Origin: Candidatus Thalassarchaeaceae archaeon
GTDB lineage: Archaea > Thermoplasmatota > Poseidoniia > Poseidoniales > Thalassarchaeaceae
Assembly (NCBI GenBank): GCA_013330385.1
Contig: DUIL01000165.1
Span: 1-7,227 of the forward strand
DNA: 7,227 bases
Direction of reading: 5' to 3'
Within the stretch, counting starts at the first letter, position 1; each line of letters begins with the position of its first letter. Of the stretch, positions 6,497 to 7,227 are shown one piece after another. The notes beneath the pieces were generated by a model. The model was not told the origin of the DNA, did no database searches, and worked only from the letters and a program-made list of their open reading frames with translations. A program made the position numbers and the translations under genes.

Positions 6497-7227
6497 ATGG
6501 GTCTGCCCTACCAGTTGTTTGTTAGGCCTGGGATGAACCTAGTTAGTTCAGAGACTGCACACGACATAAGTGTCAAATTACTGTCGAAGTTTGGTCAAAA
6601 CAGAGGCTCGCAGAAAATTTTGAGTACAATATATCGAACTCCTTCTGTGCCAATAAATGTGTTTGGTAAATTATTTCGACACCCATTAGGATTAGCAGCA
6701 GGTTTTGATAAATCAGCTTCAGCCCTTTCGGCATGGCCCGCATTAGGATTTTCTTGGGTTGAATATGGTGGGATAACACGGTATCCTCAGGACGGTAATC
6801 CAAAACCTAGGATGTTTCGTTCTGCAGTTGATCAGGCCCTAATTAACAGAATGGGCTTCAATAACCCAGGTGCTTTAGCAATACGTGACTCGTGCATTAA
6901 ACGTCGAGCCGCGGGCAAATGGCCACAGGCTCCTGTTGCCGCTAATATAGGCCGTTCGAAGAGTGTAGATAATGCGAGAGCACCTACTGATTACGCTGAA
7001 ACATTTGGTCTATTATACGAACACTCAGATATTTTTGTTCTGAACGTATCATCTCCCAATACTCCCGGGCTGAGAGAATTACAGGAGGATGACCATATCC
7101 GTGATGTTGTATCTGCTTGCGTTCGCGTCCGTGAAAGTAACTCCGGAACGAAACCAATACTCTTGAAACTCTCTCCCGATCTCGATGATGATGTCATGCT
7201 CTCTTGTTCAGGTGCTGCATTGTCAGC
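6497..7227 (+). CDS. pyrD: Dihydroorotate dehydrogenase, class 2 (quinone-dependent), 3' end cut off
   Basis: PyrD oxidises dihydroorotate to orotate, the fourth step of pyrimidine synthesis; class 2 enzymes pass electrons through FMN to membrane quinone. 243 complete codons are present of a usual 340 or so, and the gene is open at the window edge. Class 2 features are the N-terminal helical extension with SSETAHDISVKLL (17-29), which binds the membrane and quinone. The FMN and substrate motifs GLAAGFDK (65-72), NPKPRMFR (101-108), NRMGFNN (117-123) and NIGRSK (150-155) follow. NVSSPNTPGLREL (183-195) contains the catalytic base Ser186, where class 1 has Cys, and Lys224 (LLKLSPDL) is the FMN-contacting lysine. 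The ATG at 6497 places the N-terminus as in E. coli PyrD; a later ATG at 6533 would cut into the membrane-binding helices. No Shine-Dalgarno site is visible. Confidence 0.9.
   Translation, partial: MGLPYQLFVRPGMNLVSSETAHDISVKLLSKFGQNRGSQKILSTIYRTPSVPINVFGKLFRHPLGLAAGFDKSASALSAWPALGFSWVEYGGITRYPQDGNPKPRMFRSAVDQALINRMGFNNPGALAIRDSCIKRRAAGKWPQAPVAANIGRSKSVDNARAPTDYAETFGLLYEHSDIFVLNVSSPNTPGLRELQEDDHIRDVVSACVRVRESNSGTKPILLKLSPDLDDDVMLSCSGAALS

Noticed and set aside
6573..6803. Minus-strand 76-codon frame within pyrD
   Set aside because: It overlaps the conserved FMN-binding start of pyrD in antisense and has no ribosome site or recognisable motif.

Overview
The window is a compact, AT-rich, gene-dense stretch of ordinary chromosomal character. 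It looks archaeal, most plausibly a planktonic euryarchaeote of the Thermoplasmatota such as Marine Group II/III. That placement is inferred from a geranylgeranyl reductase-family flavoprotein, a futalosine-pathway menaquinone gene, a bacterial-type topoisomerase I, a TATA-like element and very short intergenic gaps. None of these proves it; a bacterial origin is not excluded from the sequence alone.

Layout. Bases 1-90 hold the last 29 codons of an upstream gene. It is followed after 4 bases by a complete mqnC (95-1237, +), the radical-SAM step of futalosine menaquinone synthesis. mqnC converges on a minus-strand cluster with a 19-bp gap that carries a small hairpin. Read in its own direction, the minus-strand block is: an unrecognised 141-residue protein (6444-6019, GTG start), a 147-bp gap with a GC-rich imperfect hairpin and a possible TATA box, topA (5871-3583), a geranylgeranyl reductase-family FAD protein (3534-2326, GTG start), and an unrecognised two-helix membrane protein (2324-1257) that starts one base after the reductase stop. 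At the right edge, divergent from the 141-residue gene across 52 bp, a class 2 (quinone-linked) dihydroorotate dehydrogenase, pyrD, starts at 6497 and runs off the window.

How the genes fit together. Three of the recognised genes touch isoprenoid or quinone biochemistry. MqnC makes a menaquinone precursor. The reductase saturates geranylgeranyl chains of membrane lipids or of the quinone tail. Class 2 PyrD feeds electrons from pyrimidine synthesis into the quinone pool. TopA is a housekeeping DNA-relaxing enzyme, but it lacks zinc fingers and instead ends in three related modules of about 45-53 residues. That tail is the most interesting protein feature here. The GC-rich hairpin upstream of topA is the most interesting non-coding feature. 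I see no tRNA, rRNA, CRISPR array, insertion sequence, phage gene or defence system, and no gene-free stretch longer than 300 bases.
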